Assembly (NCBI GenBank): GCA_015490875.1
Contig: WFWZ01000177.1
Coordinates: 1 to 51,021 of the forward strand
Length of the DNA: 51,021 nucleotides
Origin: Planctomycetaceae bacterium
GTDB taxonomy: Bacteria; Planctomycetota; Planctomycetia; Pirellulales; Pirellulaceae
Direction of reading: 5' to 3'
Shown here piece by piece: positions 37,242 to 45,734 of this stretch. The translations under genes and the position numbers were made by a program. The notes under the pieces are model-generated. The model did not search any database. It was not told where the DNA came from and worked only from the letters and a program-made list of their open reading frames with translations. Position 1 is the stretch's first letter. Each line of letters begins with the position of its first letter.

Positions 37242-38348
37242 ATGATGGTCGACTTCGAGGCATGGAGATGGTCGCGCCGATACGTTTTCTGTCTGCTGGT
37301 GATTCTCGGTCCGTCAGCCAGACCGGTTGCGGCCGCGGACGGCGTCGTCGTTCGGCTGCGGATCCACAACGAGTGGCTCGAGGGGCAGGCCCTGGCGGCG
37401 TCCACGCGGTCCGTCCAGTTGTTGACGCGAGACGGATTCCTGCGGGAGATCGACCCGAAGCTCGCTCGCGACTACCGGCGCCTTCCCGGGCCCTTTCGCG
37501 GCTACCAGCCGAACGAAATGCGGTCGCGCCTGCAAAAGGAGTTCGGCAAGCGTTTCCAAGTTTCCGGAACAGGCCACTATCTCGTCGTGCATCCGGTGGG
37601 ACAGCGCGATTTGTGGGCTCGCAGGTTCGAAGAGCTCTACCGTTCCTTCCACCACTACTTCGGAACTCGCGGCTTCCGTCCCCAACCACCTCAATTCCCG
37701 CTCGTCGCCGTCGTCTTTCCCGATCGGAACGAGTTCTTGCAATATGCGCGCAGCACGGGAGCTCGACTGCCCAGCCAGGCGATCGGTTACTATTCGCCGA
37801 TCAGCAACCGCATCTTGCTTTATGACCTGACGGCCGGACGATCCAGCGCCAATTGGTATCAAAACGCAGAGACCATCATCCATGAAGCGACGCATCAGAC
37901 GGCATACAACACTGGCATCCATGCTCGCTATGCACCGCCTCCTCGATGGGTAGCCGAGGGCCTGGCGACAATGTTCGAAGCTCGCGGAGTCTGGGACGCG
38001 CCGCACTATCGCGATCGCCGTACGCGCATCAATCGCCGAATGCTGGCGGCATTCCAGCGATATGCCAAAACGCGTCCTCGCGGCTCACTCAAAGAATTCC
38101 TCTCCTCCGATCGGCTCTTCTCCTCCGATCCCCAGTCCGCGTACGCCGAAGCATGGGCACTCACGTTCTATCTCTCGGAAACCCAGCCGCAAAAGTATAT
38201 TCGCTACCTCAAGCGCACTGCGACGCGGACGCCGTTCACGCGTTACACGGCGGGAGATCGCTGGAGCGACTTTGCGGCGGTCTTCGGGCGCAACCTCGAT
38301 CTCTTCGAGGCTCATTACCTCAGGTTCATCAGCCAGCTTCGGCCCTGA
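37242..38348 (+). CDS. DUF1570 family exported metallopeptidase-like protein
   Basis: A 368-residue protein of the DUF1570 family. Its signal peptide (VFCLLVILGPSARPVAAAD) ends near residue 34. The zinc-peptidase signature HEATH at residues 214-218 is followed about 20 residues later by RWVAEGLATMFE, where Glu239 is the likely third ligand. This is the gluzincin arrangement also seen in DUF1570. The activity is inferred, not shown. The C-terminal half (RYLKRTATRTPFTRYTAGDRWSDFAAVFG) is typical of the family. The gene is divergent from the secreted hypothetical and convergent with the small gene at 38357. Confidence 0.9.
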   Translation: MMVDFEAWRWSRRYVFCLLVILGPSARPVAAADGVVVRLRIHNEWLEGQALAASTRSVQLLTRDGFLREIDPKLARDYRRLPGPFRGYQPNEMRSRLQKEFGKRFQVSGTGHYLVVHPVGQRDLWARRFEELYRSFHHYFGTRGFRPQPPQFPLVAVVFPDRNEFLQYARSTGARLPSQAIGYYSPISNRILLYDLTAGRSSANWYQNAETIIHEATHQTAYNTGIHARYAPPPRWVAEGLATMFEARGVWDAPHYRDRRTRINRRMLAAFQRYAKTRPRGSLKEFLSSDRLFSSDPQSAYAEAWALTFYLSETQPQKYIRYLKRTATRTPFTRYTAGDRWSDFAAVFGRNLDLFEAHYLRFISQLRP

Positions 38349-38356
38349 AGCGAGGA

Positions 38357-38566
38357 TCAGACGTTGCCACTTGTCTGCGATTTCGCGGGCACGCCCTGGC
38401 GGTCCCCCAGCGCCGGCACGATGGGCGTGACGTCGACTTTCGTGCGTTCCAAGAGTTCGACGCGGCGAACCAACTGCTGCAGCAGATCCGCCACCTCATT
38501 CCCCGCGGCTTCACCCAATTGATTGCAAAGCGACTTGCGAGTATTGAAGCTCAAATTGCGACTCAT
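38357..38566 (-). CDS. Small conserved-looking hypothetical protein
   Basis: A 69-residue protein. The ATG at 38566 has GGGAGCC upstream and begins MSRNLSFNTRKSLCNQLGEA, then a helical heptad-like stretch (VADLLQQLVRRVELLERT) and VDVTPIVPAL. This looks like a short coiled-coil protein known from planctomycetes, but I recall no name. A longer reading to 38683 is possible. It lies 8 bases from the convergent DUF1570 stop. Confidence 0.6.
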   Translation of the reverse strand: MSRNLSFNTRKSLCNQLGEAAGNEVADLLQQLVRRVELLERTKVDVTPIVPALGDRQGVPAKSQTSGNV

Positions 38567-38798
38567 GGAAGAGGCTCCCGTCAAAGTAGAACCAACCCGA
38601 AAAGCTTGCAGCCCCGTCTGTTGTCGGCTTTCGATGTTTCCAATAGCCTCAACGATGAAATCTAGCTTAAACGGGAATACCATCGAGGCAAGATTTTCCA
38701 GGAGAGAAAGTCGGAAGTTTTGCTCGGGTGGGGGAGAGGTCCCTCACCCAAACGACCTGGCCCGGACAATCGTGACGACGGGAAAAAAGCGAATGCCG

Positions 38799-40085
38799 CT
38801 ATTGGTCATCGGATAACACGACGACGCGACGGGCTGTCAGCAGGGGAGGCGTGGTGCCACTTTCTCGCCTGCTCCCATAAATGCCGACCCTTCGGTTGGC
38901 ATAGCGGTGGAGTCGCAGGCCCGGCCTCGCTTGGACCAAGGCCACCATCGTGTTTTGGTCGTCCAGGAGCGCAAAGGGAGGAACCCCTTGGCGGCTCGAG
39001 TGGACAGGAACCAGATACCCCACGCCATCGAACTCGAGCTGCTTGAGAGAGTCAGTCTCCTTCGATTCGGTCGCCATTGCCAATGCCAATCGCCCGGAGG
39101 TTTGGATACGTTCGGCTTCGCGACGCCATTGCTGAAGCCGAGTGATCGAGGCTTCGACGGCGAGGGCCTCCCGCCGGACTTCTGCTTCTGACTCGCCGGC
39201 CAGTCGCTGAGCTCGTGCCAATAGGGGTTCCAGTTGCCAGCGGGAGGGGTCCTGGGCCAGTTCGGAAGCGAGCGCCGCTTTGAGTGCCACGAGTTGGTCA
39301 CGCGCTTCGCCAGAGAAAGCCGATGCAGGTTGCACTGGGGAGGAACCGTCGAAGACTCGGTCCTTGGGAATGGGGGTGGCTTCGGGTTCTGTCCACCTGG
39401 GCGGCTCGCGCCGGATCCGGGCTTCGTTAGAGTGCCCCACTCCTCGTGAATCGACATGTTTCCAGTGAGCCGCCTGGGCGACTGAAGAGGCCTCGAGCAC
39501 CTCTTGTCGGATCCATCGAAACTCGCCCGAAGGAGGCTCGATCCTTCGCCACGACGGAGCTCCTTCGACCGGCGCATTTTCGGGATGGTCGTTCTGAACG
39601 ACCACGGTGTCTCCTGGTTTCAGTTGCACTTGCCACCGATAATGTTCGGGCGTTTCGAGTCGACTGCCGATCCAGGCGATGGCTCGAGGTTGAGTGACTC
39701 GGTACAGTTCGGGGTCGCTAGTCGGCTCGAGCATCTCGGCGAGGACCCACGAGAACGCGTCATCGGGAGGCCGAATGGCGAGCCAACCATCGTCGGTGGT
39801 CCCGTAGACGTCGACAGTCGCTCCTTGCAGGAGTCTCCCGCACGGATAATCGAGGCGTGTGGGGCCTGAGTAATAGATGGCGGCCTTCTGCGTGACGGTC
39901 CCGCGATGAGGTTGGGAGAACCATGTTGCTTCGGCGAAAGCCCGGGTCGCAAACGAGCCAACGCCCAGGAGCAGGGCGCCCAGCAAGAGCGGGAGCCCCG
40001 GAAGTTCCGGGACAAAGACCGATCGCAGCCGGGTGATGACTCGAAGCGGTCGCAACGTTTGCATTCGGAGTGGCCCGATCAGCAT
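38799..40085 (-). CDS. Exported SH3-like domain protein
   Basis: A 428-residue hypothetical. A hydrophobic segment at about residues 31-50 (LPLLLGALLLGVGSFATRAFAE) is the signal peptide or anchor. Residues about 60-110 and 150-200 look like bacterial SH3-type repeats (GRLLQGATVDVYGTTDDGWLAIRPP and VQLKPGDTVVVQNDHPENAPVE). A helical Glu/Arg/Ala-rich stretch near 265-345 may form a coiled coil, and a C-terminal beta segment is rich in Val/Arg. Such proteins often sit at the cell wall. Function is unknown. The start is uncertain, since the ATG at 40085 has no good ribosome-binding site. Confidence 0.8.
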   Translation of the reverse strand: MLIGPLRMQTLRPLRVITRLRSVFVPELPGLPLLLGALLLGVGSFATRAFAEATWFSQPHRGTVTQKAAIYYSGPTRLDYPCGRLLQGATVDVYGTTDDGWLAIRPPDDAFSWVLAEMLEPTSDPELYRVTQPRAIAWIGSRLETPEHYRWQVQLKPGDTVVVQNDHPENAPVEGAPSWRRIEPPSGEFRWIRQEVLEASSVAQAAHWKHVDSRGVGHSNEARIRREPPRWTEPEATPIPKDRVFDGSSPVQPASAFSGEARDQLVALKAALASELAQDPSRWQLEPLLARAQRLAGESEAEVRREALAVEASITRLQQWRREAERIQTSGRLALAMATESKETDSLKQLEFDGVGYLVPVHSSRQGVPPFALLDDQNTMVALVQARPGLRLHRYANRRVGIYGSRRESGTTPPLLTARRVVVLSDDQ

Positions 40086-40331
40086 GGGAAAAGGACATCT
40101 GCGCCTATCGGAGGAGACGCCGCGTTCTCACCGGCGGGAGTCGGCGCGTAGGACCCCACTACCAAAACCAACTCCTGCCTGTCAAGATCGATGCGCGGCT
40201 GTGCGCCGGAGGGGGGCCTCGCTCCCTGTTACAGCCACACGCAGAGCCGCGGTTAGCCAAAGTGTCTGGAGGCACGGCCACGGGAGGGTGCTCGCAGGTT
40301 CTTGCCACGACTAGGAACGAACGAGGTAACG

Positions 40332-41189
40332 ATGGCGAATGACAAGAAGTTGATCCGCGTAGGGCACAGCCCCGATCCCGATGATGCGTTCATGTTCTAT
40401 GCACTGGCTCGAGACAAGATTGACACGGGGCGGTATCGGTTCGAGCACGAATTGGTCGACATTGAGACACTGAATCGGCGAGCCGTGCGGGGCGAGCTGG
40501 AACTGACGGCGATCAGCATCCATGCCTATGCGCATTTGGCCGAGCAATATGTGCTGTGTTCGTGTGGAGCCAGCATGGGCGACGACTACGGTCCGATTGT
40601 CGTTGCGAGGGATTCGCGGACCCTTGAGGATCTCGCCGACGCGACGATCGCTGTTCCGGGAACGTGGACGTCGGCGTTCCTCGCGTTACGACTTCGGCTT
40701 GGCCGTGACTTCTCCTATCGCATCGTTCCGTTTGACCAGATTCTGGATGTCGTGGCTCAGGGAACGCATGATGGCCAACCGATCGACGCGGGGCTCGTGA
40801 TCCACGAAGGCCAGTTGACTTACCGTGCGGCCAACTTGCAACTCGTCGAGGACCTGGGCAAGTGGTGGAAATCCGAGACGGGACTTCCTCTGCCACTAGG
40901 TGCCAATGCCTTGCGGCGTGATCTGGGAGAGGCGACGATGCGCGACGTCCAACGGCTCCTCAAAGAATCGATCCAGTATGCACTGGATCACCGGGAGGAC
41001 GCTCTGGCCTACGCTCTCCAGTTCGGTCGTGGTCTGGATGAAGCGGCTGCCGACCGATTCGTCGGCATGTATGTCAACGAATGGACACTCGACTTCGGTG
41101 ACGCTGGACGCGAATCTGTCCGTTTGTTGCTGGAGCGAGGCCATGCTGCCGGTGTGGTGCCGCTGGTGCGCCCGGAATTCGTGGAGTAG
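40332..41189 (+). CDS. mqnD: MqnD, 1,4-dihydroxy-6-naphthoate synthase
   Basis: A 285-residue enzyme of the futalosine route to menaquinone. It cleaves cyclic dehypoxanthinylfutalosine to 1,4-dihydroxy-6-naphthoate. The fold is like a periplasmic binding protein. Family segments visible are VGHSPDPDDAFMFYAL at the N-terminus, IETLNRRAVRGELELTAIS, GDDYGPIVVA and IDAGLVIHEGQLTY. The ATG at 40332 begins just before the conserved start and has GAGG upstream. It leads a plus-strand run with an M20 amidohydrolase and a carboxylate-amine ligase. No other mqn gene is in the window. Confidence 0.93.
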   Translation: MANDKKLIRVGHSPDPDDAFMFYALARDKIDTGRYRFEHELVDIETLNRRAVRGELELTAISIHAYAHLAEQYVLCSCGASMGDDYGPIVVARDSRTLEDLADATIAVPGTWTSAFLALRLRLGRDFSYRIVPFDQILDVVAQGTHDGQPIDAGLVIHEGQLTYRAANLQLVEDLGKWWKSETGLPLPLGANALRRDLGEATMRDVQRLLKESIQYALDHREDALAYALQFGRGLDEAAADRFVGMYVNEWTLDFGDAGRESVRLLLERGHAAGVVPLVRPEFVE

Positions 41190-41240
41190 ACTGCAAGAGA
41201 GGGAAAGTATAAGACGACGGAGGGAGGTCAATACGAGACC

Positions 41241-42491
41241 ATGGCGATTACCGGCGACGCGGCGGCATCGATTGGACACCGGTCCGAGTGGTACGCAGCC
41301 CTGGACGCCGAAATCGAGAAGTTGTCGGATCGGCTGATTGCGATCCGGCGCCACCTGCACCAGCATCCGGAGCTTTCCGGTCGCGAACGGGAAACGACGC
41401 GGCAGGTGAAGGAATGGCTCGAAGAGGCCGGCATCGACGTGGTGGTAGCTCCCGAACAATGCGGCCTCATCGCCGATGTGAACTCGCCGCCCAGCGATGG
41501 TGGACGTCTCTTGCGGTTTGCCATGCGGGCCGACCTCGATGGGCTGCGCATCGAGGATTGCAAGCAAGTCCCCTATCGGAGTCAGGTCCCGGGCGTGATG
41601 CACGCCTGTGGCCATGATGCTCACACCGCCATGCTGGTGGGCGCCCTATGGGCGATCCGGGCTCTGATTGACCAAGGGACGATTTCGTTTCCCGTCCACT
41701 GCCGAGGCATCTTTCAACCGGCGGAAGAGACCTCCTCGGGGGCTCGCCAGATGATTCGCATGGGGGCACTGGAGGGCGCGGCGGCCATCGTGGCGTTGCA
41801 TGTCGACCCCAGTCGCGACGTCGGGCGTGTTGGATTGCGTCGAGGTATTTTGACTTCGAACTGCGATGAAGTCCAGATCACGATCCATGGACGCGGTGGC
41901 CACGCAGCTCGCCCCCACGAAGCTCGCGATCCGGTCGCCGCAGCGGCTCAGCTCGTCAACGCTTTGTACACGTACATTCCTCGTCTGACCAACAGTCAGG
42001 ATGCGGTGGTCCTGACTATCTGCCAGGTCGAAGCGGGGGACAGCCCCAACGTGATCCCCGAATGTGTTAAGCTCAAGGGAACGTTGCGAACGCTCGAAGA
42101 CTCGATCCGCCTCGGGACCATGGAGCATATCGCTCAGATTGCCCGAGGTGTGGCCGAGATCACGCAGACGCGGATCGAGGTCGGCTATGGCGTCAGTGCG
42201 CCTTCGGTGGTGAATGACCGGGAAACGATCGATTTGTTGCGGCAGTGTACGGCTCAAGTGATCGGCGAGCATGGCGTGGAGTGGATCGCCCGCCCGAGTA
42301 TGGGGAGCGAGGACTTCGCCATGTACCTCCAGCAGGTCCCCGGGGCGCTGGCTCGGCTTGGTTGCCGAGGTCCGCGCGTCGGCGGCAAGCCGTTGCACAG
42401 CCCCGATTTCGACATTGACGAGCGCGCCGTACCGATCGGCAGTCGCCTGTTGGCAGCCGCGGCACTGCGCTGGTGGGAGATGCGTGCCTAG
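41241..42491 (+). CDS. M20D family amidohydrolase
   Basis: A 416-residue zinc-dependent amidohydrolase of the M20D group (hippurate hydrolase/IAA-amino-acid hydrolase/N-acyl amino acid amidohydrolase type). Visible are RRHLHQHPELSGRE, MRADLDGLRI with metal ligand Asp, GVMHACGHDAHTAML and the double Glu in FQPAEETSSGARQMI. MGSEDFAMYLQQVPG is near the C-terminus. The lid domain lies around residues 200-310. GGAGGGAGG lies upstream. It is 51 bases after mqnD and 38 bases before the ligase gene. The exact acyl-amino acid substrate is not known. Confidence 0.92.
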   Translation: MAITGDAAASIGHRSEWYAALDAEIEKLSDRLIAIRRHLHQHPELSGRERETTRQVKEWLEEAGIDVVVAPEQCGLIADVNSPPSDGGRLLRFAMRADLDGLRIEDCKQVPYRSQVPGVMHACGHDAHTAMLVGALWAIRALIDQGTISFPVHCRGIFQPAEETSSGARQMIRMGALEGAAAIVALHVDPSRDVGRVGLRRGILTSNCDEVQITIHGRGGHAARPHEARDPVAAAAQLVNALYTYIPRLTNSQDAVVLTICQVEAGDSPNVIPECVKLKGTLRTLEDSIRLGTMEHIAQIARGVAEITQTRIEVGYGVSAPSVVNDRETIDLLRQCTAQVIGEHGVEWIARPSMGSEDFAMYLQQVPGALARLGCRGPRVGGKPLHSPDFDIDERAVPIGSRLLAAAALRWWEMRA

Positions 42492-42529
42492 CCGGTCTGC
42501 ACCGGCACCACCGCGGGGAGTGAGGATCG

Positions 42530-43660
42530 ATGGGGAAGATCGAATTCTGCGCGAATGATCGGCCGACGATCGGAGTGGAACTCGAGTTGGGCCTGATCGA
42601 TCGCGACACGATGGAGCTCGCCAGTTGCGTTGCCGATGTCTTGGAACGCATTCCCGAGGAACAGCGCCCGTTCTTCAAGCCGGAACTGATGCAGTCGGTT
42701 CTCGAGATCAACACGCGCGTCTGCGAAACTGTCCAGGAGGCCGCCGACGATCTTCGCCAAAAACTCTTACTGGCCGAATCGGTACTCGATGAGCGAGGCC
42801 TCTTGTTATGGTGGGGAGCCACTCATCCGTTTTCGCATTGGCAGGAGCAGAAGATCACTCCGGACGACCGATACTTGCATCTGGTGGAAATGCTGCAAGA
42901 GATGGCTCGCCGTCTTTGCACCTTCGGGCTTCATGTCCACGTCGGCGTCGACTCGGGCGATAAAGCCGTCATGATCTGCGATCGTATCCTTCAGCACTTG
43001 CCCACCCTATTAGCGCTGACGTGCAGCAGCCCCTTTTGGGAAGGGCGCGATACGGGACTGCAGTCGATGCGCTCGAAGATCATGGAGGGCTTGCCTACCG
43101 CGGGACTCCCGCCGTTGATGCGCAACTGGAGTGAGTACACGTGGCTGATCAACCACATGGTCGACACGGGGTTTATCAATACGATTCGCGAAATCTGGTG
43201 GGACGTTCGGCCTCACCACAATTTCGGAACCGTCGAGGTCCGCGTCTGCGATATGCCGGGAGACCTTCGGGACGTTCTGGCGATCACGGCGTTGATTCAA
43301 ACCCTCGTCAAGACGCTCTCGGACTTGATCGACAGCGGAACTTATCAACACGACTGTCACCCGATGATGGTCCGCCAGAACAAATGGCGCGCGTGCCGAT
43401 TCGGCAACCAGGTAGAACTCGTCAATTCGTACACGCACCAGGTCCAAACTTTGTCGGGGACTGTCGACTATCTCATCGAGCGTCTCACCCCCGCGGCGCA
43501 GAAACTCGAGTGCTTCGAATACCTGCTCGACTGCCGGAGGATCGCTCGCGAACCGACTTGGGCAGAACGGCAACTCGCCCTTTTCCGCGAAACCAGTGAT
43601 CCTCGAGAAGTCGTCCGCCGCCTGACGCAGGCCGCTCGCGTCACCGATCAGGTTTCCTGA
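42530..43660 (+). CDS. YbdK-type carboxylate-amine ligase (GCS2 family)
   Basis: A 376-residue member of the glutamate-cysteine ligase family 2. E. coli YbdK has weak glutamate-cysteine ligase activity, and the role in planctomycetes is not known. Conserved segments include GVELELGLIDRDTMEL at the N-terminus, FKPELMQSVLEINTRVCETV, FGLHVHVGVDSGDKAV, LTCSSPFWEGRDTGLQSMRS and FGTVEVRVCDMPGD. All ATP and substrate-binding positions that I can see by eye are present. The ATG at 42530 has GAGG about 6 bases upstream. It is the third gene of the mqnD run and ends 10 bases before the convergent secreted protein. Confidence 0.9.
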   Translation: MGKIEFCANDRPTIGVELELGLIDRDTMELASCVADVLERIPEEQRPFFKPELMQSVLEINTRVCETVQEAADDLRQKLLLAESVLDERGLLLWWGATHPFSHWQEQKITPDDRYLHLVEMLQEMARRLCTFGLHVHVGVDSGDKAVMICDRILQHLPTLLALTCSSPFWEGRDTGLQSMRSKIMEGLPTAGLPPLMRNWSEYTWLINHMVDTGFINTIREIWWDVRPHHNFGTVEVRVCDMPGDLRDVLAITALIQTLVKTLSDLIDSGTYQHDCHPMMVRQNKWRACRFGNQVELVNSYTHQVQTLSGTVDYLIERLTPAAQKLECFEYLLDCRRIAREPTWAERQLALFRETSDPREVVRRLTQAARVTDQVS

Positions 43661-43670
43661 AAGTCGATCG

Positions 43671-44879
43671 CTAGATGTCGCCGTCGCTTGCGGTGCTGGC
43701 TGGGGATGCCACGGTTCCGTCACCATCGCCTGACGTGCCCCTCGATTCCTCGTCGGACTCGGACGCACTGGCGTTGTTGGAATCGTCGCTCGCATCGGTG
43801 GAAGCGACATCCGCGTCCTCGGATTCCTCCTCATCGAGAATGCGATCTTCCTCGGCCGGATCGATGTTCCACCACTTCTTGCGCAATTCCTCGGGAACCG
43901 ACTCGCGCCAGATGGCCAACACTTCTTTGACGTCCAAGTACGGATTGCCGCGCTCATTCCCCTTCTCGCCGGCCTGGACGGGGTTAAGGGGTGCCCAAAG
44001 CATGTCGATACGCGCGCTGTCGCCATAGTACGACCCGCCCATGATGCGTCCTTCATCGTCCAAACCGAGCAGATAGTGAAAGTACATCTGCTTGCTCAGC
44101 CGCGGCGATTGATCCATTTCATAGTTGGTGCTGATCGCGTAGGTCACGGTCATCTCGACTTCGTAAGCGCGATCGGAAACCTTGTTCACCTTCGCCTCAT
44201 ACCGGTACGCCGGATAGTTGAAGACGACTTCGCCGAGCGCCGTTTCCATGCCGATCGGATGGTCGCCGCGCCCAAGCCAGTTGGCGAACGTGAGGTGGAG
44301 CGTTCCGGCGTTGATGACGGGATCGATTCCACCGAGAAACTCACTGTCGTTATACATGTAGATCTCGGCCAGCAACCCCTTGATGTCGGCGGGTGTGAAT
44401 GTCACGCCGTTGCGGACGACGCTGTGTTGAGGTTCGGCATGCCGGATGGCGGCCGCCGTCCAGCCGTTGCAATGGCCGTACCACCCGGGGACTCGGTTCC
44501 GACGGCCGGCGAACAGCCGAAGCAGGGGGCGGCCCGAGAAATCGGGACGACCGTTGCGCACGTCCCTCCGTTCCCATTCCGTCGCCAGCATCCGACCGTT
44601 GTGAAAGGCGTAGTCGTACTTGGCCATCGCCCGCACCGTCCCGCCTCCGCGATCCGGATAGTCGTGGCCGGAATAAGGAATCCGATAGTCGGGAACAGCG
44701 CCCTTCGTGGGTAAGTTTTCCAGCTTGCGTTCCCACTCGGCATTCCACCACTGCTGGTATGCCTGAGCCTGATAGTCGAGTTCTTCCTGCTGAATAGGGC
44801 GCACTCGCTGGGCAACCGCCGCTCCGCTGCACGCCACGACCAATACCAGGGCCCACGCCCAACACGTCTTGCGCTGCAT
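43671..44879 (-). CDS. Secreted TGase-elicitor-like protein with acidic tail
   Basis: A 402-residue protein. The start at 44879 follows GAGGA by about 8 bases and opens a signal peptide (TCWAWALVLVVACSGAAVAQ). An upstream ATG at 44894 is possible. The core contains GWYGHCNGWTAAAIRHAEP, a Cys-Gly-Trp-Ala segment like the Pfam transglutaminase-elicitor family (PF16683), with further aromatic and Gly-rich blocks. The last 65 residues are a low-complexity acidic tail rich in Asp, Glu, Ser and Thr. Function is unknown, and enzymatic transglutaminase activity has not been shown for such bacterial members. It is downstream of the repeat protein but separated from it by a terminator. Confidence 0.7.
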   Translation of the reverse strand: MQRKTCWAWALVLVVACSGAAVAQRVRPIQQEELDYQAQAYQQWWNAEWERKLENLPTKGAVPDYRIPYSGHDYPDRGGGTVRAMAKYDYAFHNGRMLATEWERRDVRNGRPDFSGRPLLRLFAGRRNRVPGWYGHCNGWTAAAIRHAEPQHSVVRNGVTFTPADIKGLLAEIYMYNDSEFLGGIDPVINAGTLHLTFANWLGRGDHPIGMETALGEVVFNYPAYRYEAKVNKVSDRAYEVEMTVTYAISTNYEMDQSPRLSKQMYFHYLLGLDDEGRIMGGSYYGDSARIDMLWAPLNPVQAGEKGNERGNPYLDVKEVLAIWRESVPEELRKKWWNIDPAEEDRILDEEESEDADVASTDASDDSNNASASESDEESRGTSGDGDGTVASPASTASDGDI

Positions 44880-45006
44880 GACTGACGTCCTCATCACTTC
44901 GGTATCACGGACACTTGGCTGGTTCCCGCCGCTACTGCTGTGTCTCCAAGCATAGGTTACTCGCAGCGACGCGTCGCCGCGACAGGGTGTCGTTTCGCCC
45001 ATCGCC

Positions 45007-45042
45007 AAAAAATCCCGCCGGCAGCTCCCCACCGGCGGGATT
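45007..45042 (-). terminator. Intrinsic terminator downstream of the repeat-protein gene
   Basis: Arms AATCCCGCCGG (45011-45021) and CCGGCGGGATT (45032-45042) are perfectly complementary over 11 bases around a 10-base loop. On the minus strand the arm ends ...GGGATT and continues into TTTT (45007-45010), giving six consecutive T bases. This is a textbook rho-independent terminator for the minus-strand gene that ends at 45139. Confidence 0.9.
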
Positions 45043-45138
45043 GAAAGTCGTCTGCCCATGACTTGCCCGAAAAAGGAAGGAACTCGAGAACCGCTTCCTT
45101 CCCACTCGGACAAGCGTCAGACCGGGTGACCGCAAGTC

Positions 45139-45555
45139 CTACTTCTTCTGACAGGGCTTTTGGCAGGGTTTCTGACAAGGCTTCTGGCAGGGCTTTTGGC
45201 AAGGTTTCTGATGCGGGTGCACCTTCTGATGATGATCCTTTTGGTGATGACCCTTGTGTCCGCCCTTTTGATGCGGCTTCTGGTGCGGGTGAGCCTTCTG
45301 ATGGGCCTTTTGGTGAGCTTTCTGGTGAGCTTTCTGAGCGGCTTGCTTCTGAGCCGGCTTTTGAGCTGCCTTCTTTTGGGCGGGCTTCTGAGCGGCCTTT
45401 TTCTGCTGCACCTGCTTCGGCTGAGCGGGCTTCTGAGCGGCTTTTTGAGCAGCCTCTTTCTTTTGCGGCGGCTTGGGAGCGTCCTGGGCCGAAGCCAGAC
45501 CGGTCGCACCCAGCGCAAACAAACCACAAACTACTGCTGTCAGGACATGTCGCAT
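45139..45555 (-). CDS. Secreted Lys/Gln/His/Cys tandem-repeat protein
   Basis: A 138-residue protein of extreme composition. The ATG at 45555 follows GAGGAGGT, the strongest ribosome-binding site in the window. A signal peptide (HVLTAVVCGLFALGATGLASAQ) ends near residue 23. The mature protein is almost only Lys, Gln, Ala, Pro, His and Cys in three successive tetrapeptide-like zones: KPAQ/KAAQ units, then KAHQ units (four), then a His/Gly linker and five KPCQ units at the C-terminus. There is no globular domain. The evenly spaced Cys and His could bind metal or cross-link, but this is inference. The repeats are visible in DNA as 12-base units. The gene has its own terminator. No family was recognised. 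Confidence 0.88.
   Translation of the reverse strand: MRHVLTAVVCGLFALGATGLASAQDAPKPPQKKEAAQKAAQKPAQPKQVQQKKAAQKPAQKKAAQKPAQKQAAQKAHQKAHQKAHQKAHPHQKPHQKGGHKGHHQKDHHQKVHPHQKPCQKPCQKPCQKPCQKPCQKK
45160..45337. repeat. Imperfect 12-base tandem repeats within the repeat-protein gene
   Basis: On the plus strand, CTTCTGGCAGGG-type units recur in phase at about 45160-45212, encoding KPCQ units. TTCTGATGGGCC- and TTTCTGGTGAGC-type units recur at about 45296-45337, encoding KAHQ units. They are near-identical at DNA level, as expected from recent expansion by slippage or recombination. Confidence 0.75.
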
Positions 45556-45734
45556 GATTCCATACCTCCTCAATCTAGCTACGGTCGAGTTCGCCACGAG
45601 CCAAGTCTCAAAGTTGATCTGACCGGCATACTCTACCCAGTTTACGCCATCGGCGCCGCCGGTGAAGTAGGGGAGCGGTATTTTTTCGAGCTTTTCAGGC
45701 GATATTCGCTCACAATCGCTTCACGCTCCCACCG

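Noticed and set aside
43010..44056. 348-codon open frame on the minus strand
   Set aside because: It spans the tails of two convergent genes with good evidence and has no family pattern.
45139..45337. Short spaced repeats resembling a CRISPR array
   Set aside because: The units are 12 bases, lack unique spacers and are in frame with a signal-peptide-bearing protein, so they are coding repeats.
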